DNA of 23,370 bases from JANOBJ01 sp031411575 (GCA_031411575.1 JANOBJ010000105.1:1-23370); one strand, 5' to 3'. Positions 1 through 8,127 are shown, numbered from the stretch's first letter. Program-made: numbers and translations. Notes: a model not told the origin generated them from the sequence alone.

Positions 1-59
1 GTTGCCTCGACGGCAGCGGCGCAGCCCGCCCAGCCCGCGCCGATGACGGCAACCCGCAC
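1..59 (-). CDS. hpnE: HpnE, squalene-associated FAD-dependent desaturase/oxidoreductase (5' end only)
   Basis: Only the first 19 codons are inside the window; the gene runs off the left edge. The readable start is GTG (57-59), giving RVAVIGAGWAGCAAAVEA after the initiator, a classic N-terminal GxGxxG FAD/NAD-binding beta-alpha-beta motif. It begins 2 bp after the hpnD stop codon, so the two are almost certainly in one transcript. HpnE is the flavoprotein that reduces hydroxysqualene to squalene in the HpnCDE route. Identity rests on the dinucleotide motif plus position behind hpnD. Another FAD-dependent phytoene-desaturase-like protein is possible but less likely. Confidence 0.75.
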   Translation of the reverse strand, partial: MRVAVIGAGWAGCAAAVEA

Positions 60-61
60 GC

Positions 62-916
62 TTAGACCACCCGGCCAAACGCCTGCGTTTTCCAGGCCAG
101 CCAGAATTTGCGCAGCGGCGTCAGGCTGACGCGCTGGTGCAGCACCTGGTAGTTGTCGGCGGCGATTTCGCGCAGCAGGGTGCGGTAAATGCTGGCCATC
201 ATCAGACCTGGCTTCTGGGCGCGGCGGTCGGCGGCGGGCAGCAGGGCCAGCGCTTCGTCGTACAAAGCTAGCGTGCGCTCGGTCTGGAACTTCATCAGCG
301 CGCTGAAGCGGTCCGAATACTGGCGCTTGAGGACTTCGTGCGCCTTCACATCGAACTGCTGCAGCTCGCTGACCGGCAGGTAAATGCGCCCGCGCATCGC
401 GTCTTCGCCCACGTCGCGGATGATGTTGGTCAGCTGGAACGCCAGGCCCAGCTTGTGCGCATAGTCGGTGGTGGCAGCATCGGTCTGGCCAAATATTTTG
501 GCGGCCACTTCACCCACGATGCCGGCCACCAGATGGCAGTAGCGCTGCAGGCCGGCATAGTCGAGGTAGCGCGATTGCTCCAGGTCCATCTGGCAGCCCT
601 CGATCACGGCCAGCAAATGGCGCGGCTCGATGCCGTAGTCGGCCGCCAGCGGCATCAGCGCCTTCATCACCGGGTGGCTGGGCTGGCCACTGAAACTCTT
701 GGCCACCTCGCTTTGCCACCAGGCCAGCTTGGTGCGCGCCACGCCGGGGTCGGTCACCTCATCAACCACATCGTCCACCTCGCGGCAAAAGGCGTAAAAC
801 GCGGTGATGGCCGCGCGCCGCGGCTTGGGCAAAAACAGGAAGGCGTAGTAAAAACTGCTGCCCGAGGCCGCGGCTTTCTGCTGCACATAGTCTTGCGGGC
901 TGCTGATGGAGGGCAT
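62..916 (-). CDS. hpnD: HpnD, presqualene diphosphate synthase
   Basis: 284 aa, trans-isoprenyl diphosphate synthase head-to-head fold. The first Asp-rich motif is EVDDVVDE at about residues 46-53 and the second is IIRDVGED at 165-172, followed by RGRIYLP. Both are needed to bind Mg-diphosphate of the two farnesyl diphosphates. In the HpnCDE pathway this enzyme makes presqualene diphosphate; HpnC then makes hydroxysqualene and HpnE squalene, the hopanoid precursor. The start chosen is ATG 914-916 (MPSISSPQDY), because the 45-residue upstream extension is Arg/Trp-rich and unlike the family. FYYAFLFLPKPRR and AITAFYAFCREVDD near the N-terminus are typical of HpnD rather than HpnC. The gene is soluble or peripheral, with hpnE directly downstream. 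hpnC is separated from it by an antisense cassette. Confidence 0.92.
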   Translation of the reverse strand: MPSISSPQDYVQQKAAASGSSFYYAFLFLPKPRRAAITAFYAFCREVDDVVDEVTDPGVARTKLAWWQSEVAKSFSGQPSHPVMKALMPLAADYGIEPRHLLAVIEGCQMDLEQSRYLDYAGLQRYCHLVAGIVGEVAAKIFGQTDAATTDYAHKLGLAFQLTNIIRDVGEDAMRGRIYLPVSELQQFDVKAHEVLKRQYSDRFSALMKFQTERTLALYDEALALLPAADRRAQKPGLMMASIYRTLLREIAADNYQVLHQRVSLTPLRKFWLAWKTQAFGRVV

Positions 917-974
917 CCGGCGATTTTTACACGGCGCTACACGGTGCCCGCGCGCCGCCCCGCACGATACGGGT

Positions 975-995
975 CTGGCGGTATCCAACCGCCAG
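975..995. promoter_or_regulatory. Inverted repeat in the hpnD / subtilisin divergent intergenic region
   Basis: Perfect 8-bp arms CTGGCGGT (975-982) and ACCGCCAG (988-995) flank ATCCA. The repeat lies in the 107-bp gap between the divergent hpnD start (916) and subtilisin start (1024). No T tract follows on either strand, so it is not an intrinsic terminator. It could be an operator or an mRNA hairpin in the subtilisin leader. No regulator gene in the window points to a ligand. Confidence 0.35.
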
Positions 996-1023
996 GATTC
1001 AACGGCAACCACTGGAGAAAACC

Positions 1024-2253
1024 ATGCCCGCTGACGTTTCCATCCCCGCACCGGGCGACCGGCCGACGCATGTGGTGGTGTTTCGCCGGGCCGGGGTGCG
1101 GCCGATCCAGGCGATGGCGCGTTCGATGCACCTGCAGCTGATGGACCCGCCCGATGCCCGGCCGGGGGTGCTGGTGCTGCTCGAAGCGTCGGGGCTGGTG
1201 CGGGTGGTGGCTTACCGGCGCTTTGGCGCGGCGGTGGCCACGCTGACGGAGGAGCAGGCGGCCGAGATGGCCCGTCTGCAGGATGTGGCGGGCGTGTATT
1301 GCAACGACATCCGCTCGATCCCGCGCCCGGTCGAAGACCTGCCGCCTACGCCGCCGGGCCGCGACACAGTGGCGATGGCGGCGCCGCCGGTGCCCGCCAC
1401 CACCCACAGCTGGTGCCTCGATCTGATCGGCATTCCCGCGACCTACGCCCGGGCGACCGGCGCCGGCATTCGCGTGGCCGTGCTGGACACCGGCATCGAT
1501 CGCCAGCACCCGGATGTTGCGGGGCGCATCCAGGCCTACCGCAACTTCGCCAGGGGCTCCGGCGATGACGACCTGATGCGCCACGGCACCCATTGCGCGG
1601 GCATCGTCGCGGGCGCGGCCAAGGCGGCTGGCGGCGTGCGCTACGGCGTGGCGCCCGAGGCGCAGCTGATTGTTGGCAAGGTGCTGGACGATTCAGGCTC
1701 GGGCTTTGACAACGATATTCTGGAAGGCCTGGACTGGGCCATCGACGAGGGCGCGCGCATTGTGTCGATGAGCCTGGGTTCGGTGCGCGGCGTCGGGCAG
1801 GACTACGCGCGTGCCTACGAGCTCATCGCCAAAAACCTGCTGGACGCCACGCCCGGCGTGCTGATGATCGCCGCCGCGGGCAACGAAAGCCGGCGCGACC
1901 TCGGCCGCGTGAACCCGGTGGGCAACCCGGCGGCCTGCCCGTCGGTGCTGGCGGTGGCGGCGGTCGACCGCGCCGCCAAAGTGGCCTATTTCAGTTGCGG
2001 CCAGGTGGACAGCATTGGCGCCATCGACGTGTCTGCGCCGGGCGTGGATTTGCTGTCGGCGGTGCCCGGTGGCGGTACCCGGCTGCTGAGTGGCACCTCG
2101 ATGGCCACGCCGCACGTAGCCGGGGTGGCGGCGCTCTGGGCGCAGCGCTTTCCCAAGGCCTCGGCGCGCACCCTCTGGCGCAAACTCACCGCCGCCGCCA
2201 AGCCGCTGGGCGCGGCGGCCGACACCGGCAGCGGGTTGCTGCAAGCCCCGTAA
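1024..2253 (+). CDS. Subtilisin-like serine protease (peptidase family S8), no obvious signal peptide
   Basis: 409 aa. The complete S8 catalytic set is visible: Asp155 in VAVLDTGID, His187 in RHGTHCAG, oxyanion Asn287 in AAAGNES, and Ser359 in SGTSMATPHVAG. Residues about 15-100 come before the catalytic domain and look like an I9-type propeptide (YRRFGAAVATLTEEQ, then LQDVAGVY), so autoprocessing near residues 100-125 is plausible. The Pro-rich stretch 100-125 would be the linker. The N-terminus (MPADVSIPAP) is not hydrophobic and shows no Sec signal, which is unusual for the family; the enzyme may be cytoplasmic or exported another way. The start ATG has GGAG 6 nt upstream. It is followed after 17 nt by a small I9-like protein and lies antisense between hpnC and hpnD. 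Substrate unknown. Confidence 0.9.
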   Translation: MPADVSIPAPGDRPTHVVVFRRAGVRPIQAMARSMHLQLMDPPDARPGVLVLLEASGLVRVVAYRRFGAAVATLTEEQAAEMARLQDVAGVYCNDIRSIPRPVEDLPPTPPGRDTVAMAAPPVPATTHSWCLDLIGIPATYARATGAGIRVAVLDTGIDRQHPDVAGRIQAYRNFARGSGDDDLMRHGTHCAGIVAGAAKAAGGVRYGVAPEAQLIVGKVLDDSGSGFDNDILEGLDWAIDEGARIVSMSLGSVRGVGQDYARAYELIAKNLLDATPGVLMIAAAGNESRRDLGRVNPVGNPAACPSVLAVAAVDRAAKVAYFSCGQVDSIGAIDVSAPGVDLLSAVPGGGTRLLSGTSMATPHVAGVAALWAQRFPKASARTLWRKLTAAAKPLGAAADTGSGLLQAP

Positions 2254-2270
2254 TCACCTACAGTGAAACC

Positions 2271-2522
2271 ATGCTGGTTGTCCACCTTGAACTTACCCCG
2301 CAGCTGACGCGCCAGCTGCGTGCGGTGGCGGCCGATCCGGACGTGTTCGAGGAGACGCTGAACTCCAGCCTGCAGCAGCCTCGGCTGTCGGGCGTCAACC
2401 TGAAACGCTTTGTGCGCCACGGCCTCGTGACCGCGGAACTGCCCGATGGCAGCCTGCAGGCACTGCGCGATTGCCCGGGCGTGCAGTGGGTGGAAGTGGA
2501 CGGCGTGCAGAAGGCGGTTTAG
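2271..2522 (+). CDS. Small protein resembling a stand-alone subtilisin propeptide / I9 inhibitor
   Basis: 83 aa, ATG 2271, stop TAG 2520-2522. It starts 17 nt after the subtilisin stop and is probably co-transcribed with it. The N-terminus MLVVHLELT could form a first beta strand, followed by a helical stretch. The C-terminal half (LKRFVRHGLVTAELPDG, then LQALRDCPGVQWVEVDG) follows the I9 pattern of a hydrophobic strand, a helix and 'PGVxxVExDG' at the end. In the family this domain is normally fused to the protease as chaperone and inhibitor, and free I9 proteins inhibit subtilisins. Function here is inferred from pattern and neighbour only; no signal peptide is seen. It could alternatively be an unrelated small conserved protein. 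Confidence 0.65.
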   Translation: MLVVHLELTPQLTRQLRAVAADPDVFEETLNSSLQQPRLSGVNLKRFVRHGLVTAELPDGSLQALRDCPGVQWVEVDGVQKAV

Positions 2523-2530
2523 CAGGCGGT

Positions 2531-2547
2531 TGGCGACAAGCTCGCCA
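2531..2547. terminator. Short hairpin between the convergent small I9-like gene and hpnC
   Basis: TGGCGA (2531-2536) and TCGCCA (2542-2547) form a 6-bp stem with loop CAAGC in the 31-bp gap between two convergent stop codons. Position suits a bidirectional transcription end, but there is no T tract on either side, so the call is weak. Confidence 0.3.
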
Positions 2548-2553
2548 TGCCAC

Positions 2554-3543
2554 TCACATCCACAGCGCGCGCCATAGCATCACGGGCGCGTCCCAGGCGG
2601 TCAGCGTGGGACGATGGCGCAAGGTGGCGTATTCCAGGCCTTCAATCTTGTCCAGAATGCGCAGACCGCCCTGCACCACGAGCCGCAACTCCCAGCCGGC
2701 CCGGCCAGGCACTTTGCGCACCAGTTGTGAGCCTTTTTGCATCAACGTCCTCGCCCAATGGACATTTTTTGCTATTAAAGTGATAGCATTCTCATCCTGC
2801 TGCAGCGCCAACAGCTGCACCTGCGTCACGCCGTGCGCGGCGCAGTCGTCGTGCGGCAGGTAGTAGCGCCCGCGCGGGATGTCCACGCTCAGGTCTTGCC
2901 AGAAATTGATGAGCTGCAGCGCGCTGCAGATCGCGTCGCTCTCAGCCAGCGCCGCTTCGTCGCGCACGCCATACAGGTGCAGCAACAGCCGCCCGATCGG
3001 GTTGGCAGAGCGCGCGCAGTAGTCCAGCAGTTCAGTGCGGCTGGCGTAGCCGCTGGCGTCGCGCGTTTTCTCCACGTCCTGCGTAAAGGCGCTCAGCAGG
3101 GCTTGCAGCAGCGGCACGGGCAGCTCGAATTGCCGGATCACCGCCGCCAGCGGCCCGAACACCTGCGGCCAGCGGTCCGACGGCGCCTGGCCCTGGGCGG
3201 CGGCCTGCAGATCGGCGCCGAAGGCCGCCAGATCAGCCAGGCGCTGCCCGGCGGGCGCGTCGCCCTCGTCGGCGATGTCGTCGGCCGTCCGCGCAAACCC
3301 ATAGATGGCGGCAATGGCGGGGCGCAGGTGCGGCGGGCAGAGCCACGAGGCGACAGGGAAGTTTTCGTAATGCTCGCCGGCGACCGCCGCTGTCACCCCA
3401 GCCGCAGCCGCAGGCGCGACGCTTGCTTGTGTCGCACCGGGGTGCGAATTCAGCCCTGACGCATCCGCGCTGGACGCGCGTGCCGGTGTGTGTGCAGAGG
3501 TGTGGGGGTCGGGCGTTTTCAAGCGCGGATTGTCGCTTGACAA
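2554..3543 (-). CDS. hpnC: HpnC, squalene synthase-family enzyme (hydroxysqualene synthase)
   Basis: Up to 329 aa. HYENFPVASWLCPP is the typical HpnC N-terminal signature. The first Asp-rich motif RTADDIADEGD is at about 85-95 and the second, NFWQDLSVD, at 213-221, followed by IPRGRYYLP. In the HpnCDE pathway it converts presqualene diphosphate to hydroxysqualene. The start is uncertain. The longest frame begins with TTG (3541-3543) and adds an Ala/Pro/Ser-rich 50-residue leader unlike the family. GTG at 3394-3396 would give 280 aa, close to usual family length, but has only a weak ribosome site. Residues 250-257 (NAITLIAK) are encoded by an AT-rich palindrome also found elsewhere in the window. 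It is transcribed toward hpnD but separated from it by the antisense protease cassette. Confidence 0.9.
   Translation of the reverse strand: MSSDNPRLKTPDPHTSAHTPARASSADASGLNSHPGATQASVAPAAAAGVTAAVAGEHYENFPVASWLCPPHLRPAIAAIYGFARTADDIADEGDAPAGQRLADLAAFGADLQAAAQGQAPSDRWPQVFGPLAAVIRQFELPVPLLQALLSAFTQDVEKTRDASGYASRTELLDYCARSANPIGRLLLHLYGVRDEAALAESDAICSALQLINFWQDLSVDIPRGRYYLPHDDCAAHGVTQVQLLALQQDENAITLIAKNVHWARTLMQKGSQLVRKVPGRAGWELRLVVQGGLRILDKIEGLEYATLRHRPTLTAWDAPVMLWRALWM
2770..2788. repeat. Palindromic element copy A, inside hpnC
   Basis: TGCTAT (2770-2775), 7-nt centre, ATAGCA (2783-2788): perfect 6-bp arms in an AT-rich patch of a GC-rich gene. Read on the hpnC strand it encodes A-I-T-L-I-A. 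Similar elements occur at 4816, 16820 and 17832. Confidence 0.6.
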
Positions 3544-3563
3544 GCATGCGTGATTACCCTAGA

Positions 3564-3585
3564 TTACTAACCGGTCAGTCAGTAA
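3564..3585. promoter_or_regulatory. Operator-like palindrome upstream of the RND efflux pair
   Basis: TTACTAAC (3564-3571) and GTCAGTAA (3578-3585) are inverted repeats matching at 7 of 8 positions around CGGTCA, in the gap between hpnC and the efflux adaptor. TetR/AcrR-family repressors commonly bind such 20-24 bp palindromes before RND operons. No tetR-type gene is present within the window, so the regulator is unknown. The site also lies just upstream of the possible hpnC starts. Confidence 0.45.
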
Positions 3586-3643
3586 ATTTGGTCATCCAGT
3601 CCTTTCACGCGCTTGCGCGCCCACCCTTTCGAGGCGATTCGCC

Positions 3644-4876
3644 ATGCTTCACGCCCCATCTGCCGCAGGTTCCCACCCTGATCACCGCCAGACTTCACAC
3701 CCGATCCGACCGCTGGCCAACCGCACCGCCGCCGTGCTGCTGGTCGCTGCAACCTTGCTCAGCGCCTGCTCCAAGCCGCCACCGGCCGAAGAGCCGATCC
3801 GTTCAGTCAAGGTGATGACGGTGGGGCTGGACACCTTCCAGTCAGGCTACGAGTTTGCGGGCGAGGTGCGGGCGCGAGTGGAGTCGCGGCTGGGCTTCCG
3901 GGTGGCGGGCAAGATCACCAAGCGCCAGGCCGAGGTCGGCCAGCGCGTCAAGGTGGGTCAGTTGCTGGCGCAGATCGACCCGCAGGACTACAAGCTGGCC
4001 GCCGAGGCCGCGCGGGCCCAGGTGGCCGTAGCGCAGACCAACCGTGATCTGGCGGCGGCCGATTTCAAGCGATACGCCACCCTGAAAGACCAGAACTTCA
4101 TCAGCGGCGCCGAACTGGAGCGCCGCGACACCACCCTCAAGGCCGCGCAGGCCCAGCTGGAGCAGGCGCAGGCGCAGTTGCGCTCCCAGGGCAACCAGGC
4201 CGGCTATGCCAACCTGGTGGCCGATGTGGCGGGCATCGTCACGGCGGTGGAAGCCGAGCCCGGCCAGGTGGTCACGGCGGGCGCGCCGGTGGTGCGCATC
4301 GCGCAGGATGGCCCGCGCGACGTGGTGTTTTCGGTGCCCGAGGACAAGGTGGCCGATCTGAAGACGGGCTCTGCCGTCTCGGTGCGGGTCTGGTCCGAGA
4401 ATGAAACGCTGTCAGGCACGGTGCGCGAGGTGGCGGCCAGCGCCGACCCGGTGACACGGACCTTCCCGGTCAAGGTGGCGCTGGCGGCCGACGTGGCGCC
4501 GCCGCTGGGCGCTACCGTGTACGCCACGCCCAAGGCCTTGAGCCATGCCGGGACGCAGGTGATCAAGCTGCCCACCAGCGCGCTGCGCCAGGACGGCAAG
4601 ACCACGGCGGTGTGGGTGCTCGACAAGGCCAGCATGACGGTGAAGTCGCAACCGATCCAGATCGCCACGGCCGACGGTAACCAGGCCGTGGTGGCCGGCG
4701 GGCTGGCCCCGGGGATGCTGGTGGTGTCGGCCGGGGTGCACGTGCTCTCGCCCGGGCAAAAAGTGACGATTTATCAGCCAAAAGTGCCTGAGGTCGGCGT
4801 CAGTGGGTCATCGGATGCTATTAAATCAGTAGCAAACGGGGTTCCGGCCACGGCCACCACTACCGCGACGAAGTGA
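3644..4876 (+). CDS. RND efflux periplasmic adaptor (membrane fusion protein), lipoprotein
   Basis: 410 aa. A hydrophobic segment (about 28-41) ends in a lipobox LLSAC, with Cys42 as the lipidation site, so the protein should be anchored in the inner membrane and face the periplasm. GFRVAGKI and VGQRVKVGQLLAQIDPQDY (about 84-116) form the first half of the biotinyl/lipoyl domain. An Ala/Gln-rich alpha-hairpin spans about 118-185, and the second lipoyl half (GIVTAVEAEPGQVV) with beta-barrel sequence follows. It bridges the RND permease, whose gene starts 7 nt downstream, to an outer membrane channel that is not encoded here. Near the C-terminus (about 391-398) an AT-rich palindrome encodes DAIKSVAN in a low-complexity tail. 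The substrate cannot be told from the sequence. Confidence 0.9.
   Translation: MLHAPSAAGSHPDHRQTSHPIRPLANRTAAVLLVAATLLSACSKPPPAEEPIRSVKVMTVGLDTFQSGYEFAGEVRARVESRLGFRVAGKITKRQAEVGQRVKVGQLLAQIDPQDYKLAAEAARAQVAVAQTNRDLAAADFKRYATLKDQNFISGAELERRDTTLKAAQAQLEQAQAQLRSQGNQAGYANLVADVAGIVTAVEAEPGQVVTAGAPVVRIAQDGPRDVVFSVPEDKVADLKTGSAVSVRVWSENETLSGTVREVAASADPVTRTFPVKVALAADVAPPLGATVYATPKALSHAGTQVIKLPTSALRQDGKTTAVWVLDKASMTVKSQPIQIATADGNQAVVAGGLAPGMLVVSAGVHVLSPGQKVTIYQPKVPEVGVSGSSDAIKSVANGVPATATTTATK
4816..4834. repeat. Palindromic element copy B, inside the efflux adaptor gene
   Basis: TGCTA (4816-4820) and TAGCA (4830-4834) flank an AT-rich centre. In the adaptor frame it reads A-I-K-S-V-A. Same family as the copies at 2770, 16820 and 17832. 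Confidence 0.55.
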
Positions 4877-4883
4877 GGCCGGC

Positions 4884-7800
4884 ATGACGCACGACGAACC
4901 AAAGGCCGGGTTCAACCTGTCCAAATGGGCGCTGGACCATCCGGCCCTGACGCGCTACCTGATGGTGGTGCTGATGCTGCTGGGCTTTGCAGCCTACTTC
5001 CAGCTGGGGCAGGACGAAGACCCGCCGTTCACCTTCCGCGCGATGGTGGTGCGCACCTTCTGGCCCGGCGCCACGGCGCAGCAGGTGGCCGAGCAGGTGA
5101 CCGACAAGCTGGAGCGCACGCTGCAGGAAGTGCCCTACGCCGACAAGATCCGCAGTTACAGCAAGCCGGGCGAATCGCAGATCATTTTCCAGATCAAGGA
5201 TTCGTCGCGCGCGGCCGAGGTGCCCAATGTCTGGTACCAGGTGCGCAAGAAAATCGGCGATATGCGCGGCACGCTGCCAAGCGGTGTGTCCGGGCCATTC
5301 TTCAACGACGAGTTTGGCGATGTCTACGGCGTGATCTACGCGCTGGAATCGGACGGCTTCAACTACGCCGAGCTCAAGACCTTTGCCGACGACGTGCGCC
5401 AGCAGCTGCTGCGCGTGCCCGACGTGAGCAAGGTCGAGCTGTTCGGCGCGCAAGACGAAAAGCTGTTCATCGAAATCTCGCAGAAGCGCCTGGCCCAGCT
5501 GGGTCTGGACATGAACCAGGTGCTGTCGCAACTGGGCCAGCAAAACGCGGTCGAAGCGGCTGGCGCGGTTCAGACGCCGCTGGACGTGGTGCAGGTGCGG
5601 GTGGCGGGGCAGTTCAACGCGATCGAAGACCTCAAATCCATGCCGATCCGCGGCAGCTCGGGTGCGCAACTGCGCCTGGGCGACCTGGCCGACATCCGGC
5701 GCGGCTACGTAGACCCGCCCGTCATCAAGGTTCGCCACCAGGGCAAGGAAGTGATCGCACTGGGCGTGTCGATGGCCAAGGGCGGAGACATCATTGCGCT
5801 GGGCAAGGCGCTGAAAGTCACCTTTGAGCGCATTGGCAAGCAGCTGCCAGCCGGTATCAGCCTGGTGCAGGTGCAGGACCAGCCAAAGGCGGTCGCCACC
5901 TCAGTCAATGAATTCGTGCGGGTGCTGATCGAGGCCGTGGCGATTGTGCTTGCGGTGAGCTTCATTGCACTCGGGTTTCACCGGCGGCCCGGCGACCAGC
6001 CGCTGTGGAAGCGCTACTACATCGATATCCGGCCCGGTCTGGTGGTGGGCATCACGATCCCGCTGGTGCTGGCCGTGACCTTTTTGGCCATTAACTAGTG
6101 GGGCATCGGGCTGCACAAGATTTCGCTCGGCTCGCTGATCATTGCGCTGGGCCTGCTGGTGGACGACGCGATCATCGCGGTCGAGATGATGGTGCGCAAG
6201 ATGGAAGAGGGCTACGACAAGGTGCGCGCCGCCACCTTTGCCTATGAAATCACCGCCATGCCCATGCTGACCGGCACGCTGATCACCGCGGCGGGTTTCC
6301 TGCCGATCGGCATTGCGCGGTCAGTGACGGGCGAGTACACGTTTGCGATCTTCGCCGTGACGGTGATTGCGCTGGTGCTGAGCTGGATCGTGTCGGTGTA
6401 TTTCGTGCCCTACCTGGGCACCGTGCTGCTCAAGGCCAAGCCGGTGGCCGCGAATGGCGAGCCGGACCACCACGAGCACTTCGACACCGCGTTCTACCGC
6501 ACCTTCCGGCGCATGGTGAACGGGTGCGTGCAGTACCGCTGGATCACCATCGGCTTGATGATCGTCACTTTTGCGCTGGGCATCGTGGGCATGGGCAAGG
6601 TGCAGCAGCAGTTCTTCCCGGATTCGAGCCGACCGGAAATCCTGGTGGACATCTGGTTCCCCGAGGGCACCTCTTTCGGCGAGTACGAGCGCATCACCCA
6701 GCGGGTCGAGCAGCGGCTGCGCACCGAAGCGGGTGTCAACACCGTCAGCACTTGGGTGGGTTCGGGTGTGCCGCGTTTTTATCTGCCGCTGGACCAGGTT
6801 TTCCCGCAGACCAACGTGTCGCAGTTCATCATCGTCCCGAAAGACCTGAAGATCCGCGAATTACTGCGCATCAAGCTGCCGGCGATGCTGGCCACCGAGT
6901 TCCCCGAGGTGCGTGGCCGCGTCAAGTTGCTGCCCAACGGCCCGCCGGTGCCCTACCCGGTGCAGTTCCGCGTGGTCGGCACCGACCCGCTGGTGCTGCG
7001 TGAACGCGCCGATGAAGTGAAGGCGGCGATGCGCGAGAACCCCAACACGCGCGGCGTCAACGACAACTGGAACGAATCGGTCAAGGTGCTGCGGCTGGAG
7101 GTGGACCAGGCCAAGGCACGCTCGCTGGGCGTGACCAGCCAGTCGATCGCGCAGGCGTCCAAGACCATCCTGGCGGGTACCAATGTGGGCCAGTTCCGCG
7201 AAGGCGACAAGCTGATCGACATCGTGTTGCGCCAGCCGCTGGATGAGCGCAACGCCATCACCGATATCGGCAATGCCTACCTGCCCACGGCGTCTGGCCG
7301 TTCGATTCCGCTCACGCAGATCGCCAAGCCGGTGTTCACCTGGGAGCCGGGCGTGATGTGGCGCGAGAACCGCGACTACGCCATCACGGTGCAGGGCGAC
7401 ATCGTCGAAGGCCTGCAGGGCGCAACCGTCACCAACGAACTGTTGCCCAAACTGAAGCTGCTCGAGGCCAAGTGGCTGGAATCCGGGCAGGGCGGCTACC
7501 GGATTGAAGTGGCCGGCGCGGTGGAGGAAAGCTCCAAGGGCTCGGCTTCGATCGCGGCCGGCGTGCCGATCATGCTCTTCCTCACCTTCACGCTGCTGAT
7601 GCTGCAACTGCACAGCTTCAGCCGCGCGATGCTCGTGTTCCTCACCGGGCCGCTGGGCATCGCCGGGGTGGCGGGCGCGCTGCTGCTGCTGGGGCGGCCA
7701 TTTGGCTTCGTCGCGCTGTTGGGCGTGATCGCGCTGATGGGCATGATCCAGCGCAACTCGGTGATCCTGATCGACCAGATCGAGCAGGACCGTGCGCGCG

Positions 7801-8057
7801 GCGTACCGGCCTGGGACGCGATCGTTGAATCGGCTGTGCGGCGCCTGCGGCCCATCGTGCTGACGGCCGCCGCTGCGGTGCTGGCGATGATTCCACTGTC
7901 GCGCAGCGTGTTCTGGGGCCCGATGGCGGTCGCCATCATGGGCGGCCTGATCGTGGCAACGGTGCTGACCCTGCTGGCACTGCCCGCGATGTACGCCGCC
8001 TGGTTCCGTGTCAAGCGCGAACCTGTGCCAGCCGTGGTGGCAGCGGAACCGGCTTAG
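4884..8057 (+). pseudogene. RND efflux transporter permease interrupted by one in-frame TAG
   Basis: One continuous frame of 1058 codons, the usual length for an RND permease, broken only by TAG at 6096-6098 (codon 405). The 5' part (4884-6098, 404 aa) holds the first transmembrane helix, the GQDEDPPFTFRAMVV region and the first porter domain. The 3' part resumes immediately with WGIGLHKISLGSLIIALGLL and carries the proton-relay pair Asp427-Asp428 (GLLVDDAII), the second porter domain and the remaining helices. Family members usually read N-Y-W-G here, so a Tyr codon (TAT/TAC) to TAG change explains it. A 404-residue product would lack the proton pathway and be inactive. The alternatives are a sequencing error or a very recent mutation, since the rest shows no decay. 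It is co-transcribed with the adaptor upstream. Confidence 0.88.
6096..6098 (+). other. Premature amber codon in the RND permease gene
   Basis: Codons read ATT AAC TAG TGG GGC ATC. Frame and protein similarity continue without change on both sides. A single base change from a Tyr codon is the simplest origin. Confidence 0.85.
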
Positions 8058-8121
8058 CCGGGCCGCTGGCTGCGCCCCCGCCAGTGGGGGAGGCGCCGAA
8101 GGCGCTTCGGGGGCGGCGCCC
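8058..8121. repeat. GC-rich extragenic inverted repeats after the RND gene
   Basis: Several nested hairpins are packed in about 65 bp. CCCCC (8075-8079) pairs with GGGGG (8086-8090), and GCGCC (8093-8097) pairs with GGCGC (8101-8105). A further CGGGGGCGGCGCC run ends just before a TATAAT box. This looks like the GC-rich extragenic palindromes common in Comamonadaceae genomes and may end RND transcription, although no T tract follows. Confidence 0.45.
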
Positions 8122-8127
8122 TATAAT
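8122..8127 (+). promoter_or_regulatory. Candidate -10 box for tRNA-Leu(TAG) and tig
   Basis: A perfect TATAAT stands 70 bp before the mature tRNA 5' end. The position 17 bp upstream falls in GC-rich repeat sequence with no recognisable -35, so this is only a candidate. Confidence 0.4.

Noticed and set aside
6096..6098. Amber codon read as pyrrolysine or by programmed suppression
   Set aside because: Nothing in the window suggests a special tRNA or recoding signal, and the family has an ordinary Tyr here.
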